A stretch of 64,000 nt of DNA from Lysobacterales bacterium (GTDB taxonomy: Bacteria > Pseudomonadota > Gammaproteobacteria > Xanthomonadales > SZUA-36). How positions within the stretch are numbered: the stretch's first letter is position 1; every line of letters begins with the position of its first letter. Positions 63,658 through 64,000 of this stretch are shown piece after piece. The DNA is taken from the NCBI GenBank assembly GCA_013001885.1, contig JABDLD010000064.1, positions 103,626 through 167,625 on the forward strand, given 5' to 3'. Below the pieces are notes generated by a model, which saw only the letters and a program-made list of their open reading frames with translations, ran no database searches and had not been told where the DNA came from. Both the position numbers and the translations under genes were made by a program.

Positions 63658-64000
63658 TGTTTCCAAGAAAACCGGCTCTTTCAGTGTGACTACCGACACG
63701 GGCATACGGGATGCTGCTAAAAATGATCCTAACAAAGTAACCCTCGCGCTCACAGTCCTGGTCCCGGACCGGCAATGGTCAACGCATTTTCCGGTTGATC
63801 AACCAACATACACAGGTTTACGTCTGTCGGAAGAGAAAGGTTACAGGTTTCGATCTTTCCATTTTGTGGATCGGAACTATCAACCCTGTTTTTCGTCATT
63901 CAGGCAAGTATGGGGTGAAGTCTGGTAAGTCTGGGGTCAGGAAGTCTGGGGTCAGAGTAAAGGGACAGAGTCACTCACTCTGTCCCTTTACTCTGACCCC
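63658..64000. other. intergenic end of window with REP-like repeat
   Basis: No supported gene. A 94-codon open frame at 63644-63928 has no recognisable features and overlaps the sigma gene on the other strand. The last 75 bases contain tandem and inverted repeats. Confidence 0.5.
63948..64000. repeat. perfect palindrome (REP/RAYT-type element)
   Basis: A perfect inverted repeat with 24-base arms (GGGGTCAGAGTAAAGGGACA... and its complement) around the five-base loop CACTC, reaching the last base of the window. Just before it, a 15-base unit AAGTCTGGGGTCAG is repeated in tandem. GGGGTCAGAGT ends are typical of REP elements next to IS200-like tyrosine transposases; none is within the window. 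Confidence 0.85.

Overview
This 64 kb window looks like chromosome of a GC-rich gammaproteobacterium. The evidence is gene order and family type: an M23 peptidase next to anmK, DUF3426-fis-purH-purD, plsB, argS followed by an ftsN-like SPOR gene, priA, the complete mreBCD-mrdA-rodA-mltB-rlpA-dacA-ybeD-lipB-lipA run, and a moxR/Bat operon. Many genes overlap by 1-17 bases with GTGA, ATGA or TGATG junctions, and GTG and TTG starts are common. The exact order or family cannot be fixed from the sequence alone; a Chromatiales/Woeseiales/Lysobacterales-type lineage is a guess.

Layout. 1-6.8 kb (+): an M23 peptidase fragment, anmK, a YccF-type membrane protein, a DUF924 protein, then an M20 peptidase, an opine-dehydrogenase-type enzyme, a half-size GDT1-type transporter and an acyltransferase-3 protein. 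6.8-8.8 kb (-): ampG and exonuclease III. 8.9-20.9 kb (+): pyrE, DUF4124, DUF3426, fis, purH, purD, uvrD, an alpha/beta hydrolase, pyrF and plsB. 20.8-26 kb: a YdcH-like gene (-), ttcA, a TRAP solute receptor and a porin-like protein (+), then TRAP DctM and a gamma carbonic anhydrase (-). 26.2-28.6 kb (+): argS and an ftsN-like gene. 28.6-37.8 kb (-): priA, then moxR-DUF58-DUF4381-batA-batB/C-batD. 37.9 kb: mscL (+), then prc, the lip genes and the cell-shape cluster to mreB (all -). 51.4 kb (+): a PfkB-type kinase and a tRNA with a CAT anticodon.

The tRNA is a boundary. Everything to its left is mainly conserved housekeeping. To its right lie accessory-type genes: an OprB-like porin behind a Fur-box-like site; a DUF1800/DUF1501 pair followed by an ECF sigma factor, a putative anti-sigma factor and a Spy/CpxP-like periplasmic protein; a KefB-type antiporter flanked by two copies of a ~72-base direct repeat; and a second ECF sigma/NrsF-type anti-sigma pair with a spondin-domain protein. 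The 3' end of the tRNA is duplicated 173 bases downstream, as in a scar of site-specific integration. The window ends in a perfect 24-base-arm palindrome of the REP type.

Several genes share a theme of building and recycling the wall: AnmK and AmpG (muropeptide recycling), an M23 peptidase, MltB, RlpA, DacA, PBP2/RodA and MreBCD (elongation), an FtsN-like protein (division) and Prc. I found no phage, CRISPR, restriction or classical defence system, and no single clearly undescribed machine. The most promising leads are the two envelope-stress sigma modules, the repeat-flanked kefB, the tRNA scar, the Fur-like promoter, the two DnaA boxes before argS, and the short terminated transcript predicted between pyrF and plsB.
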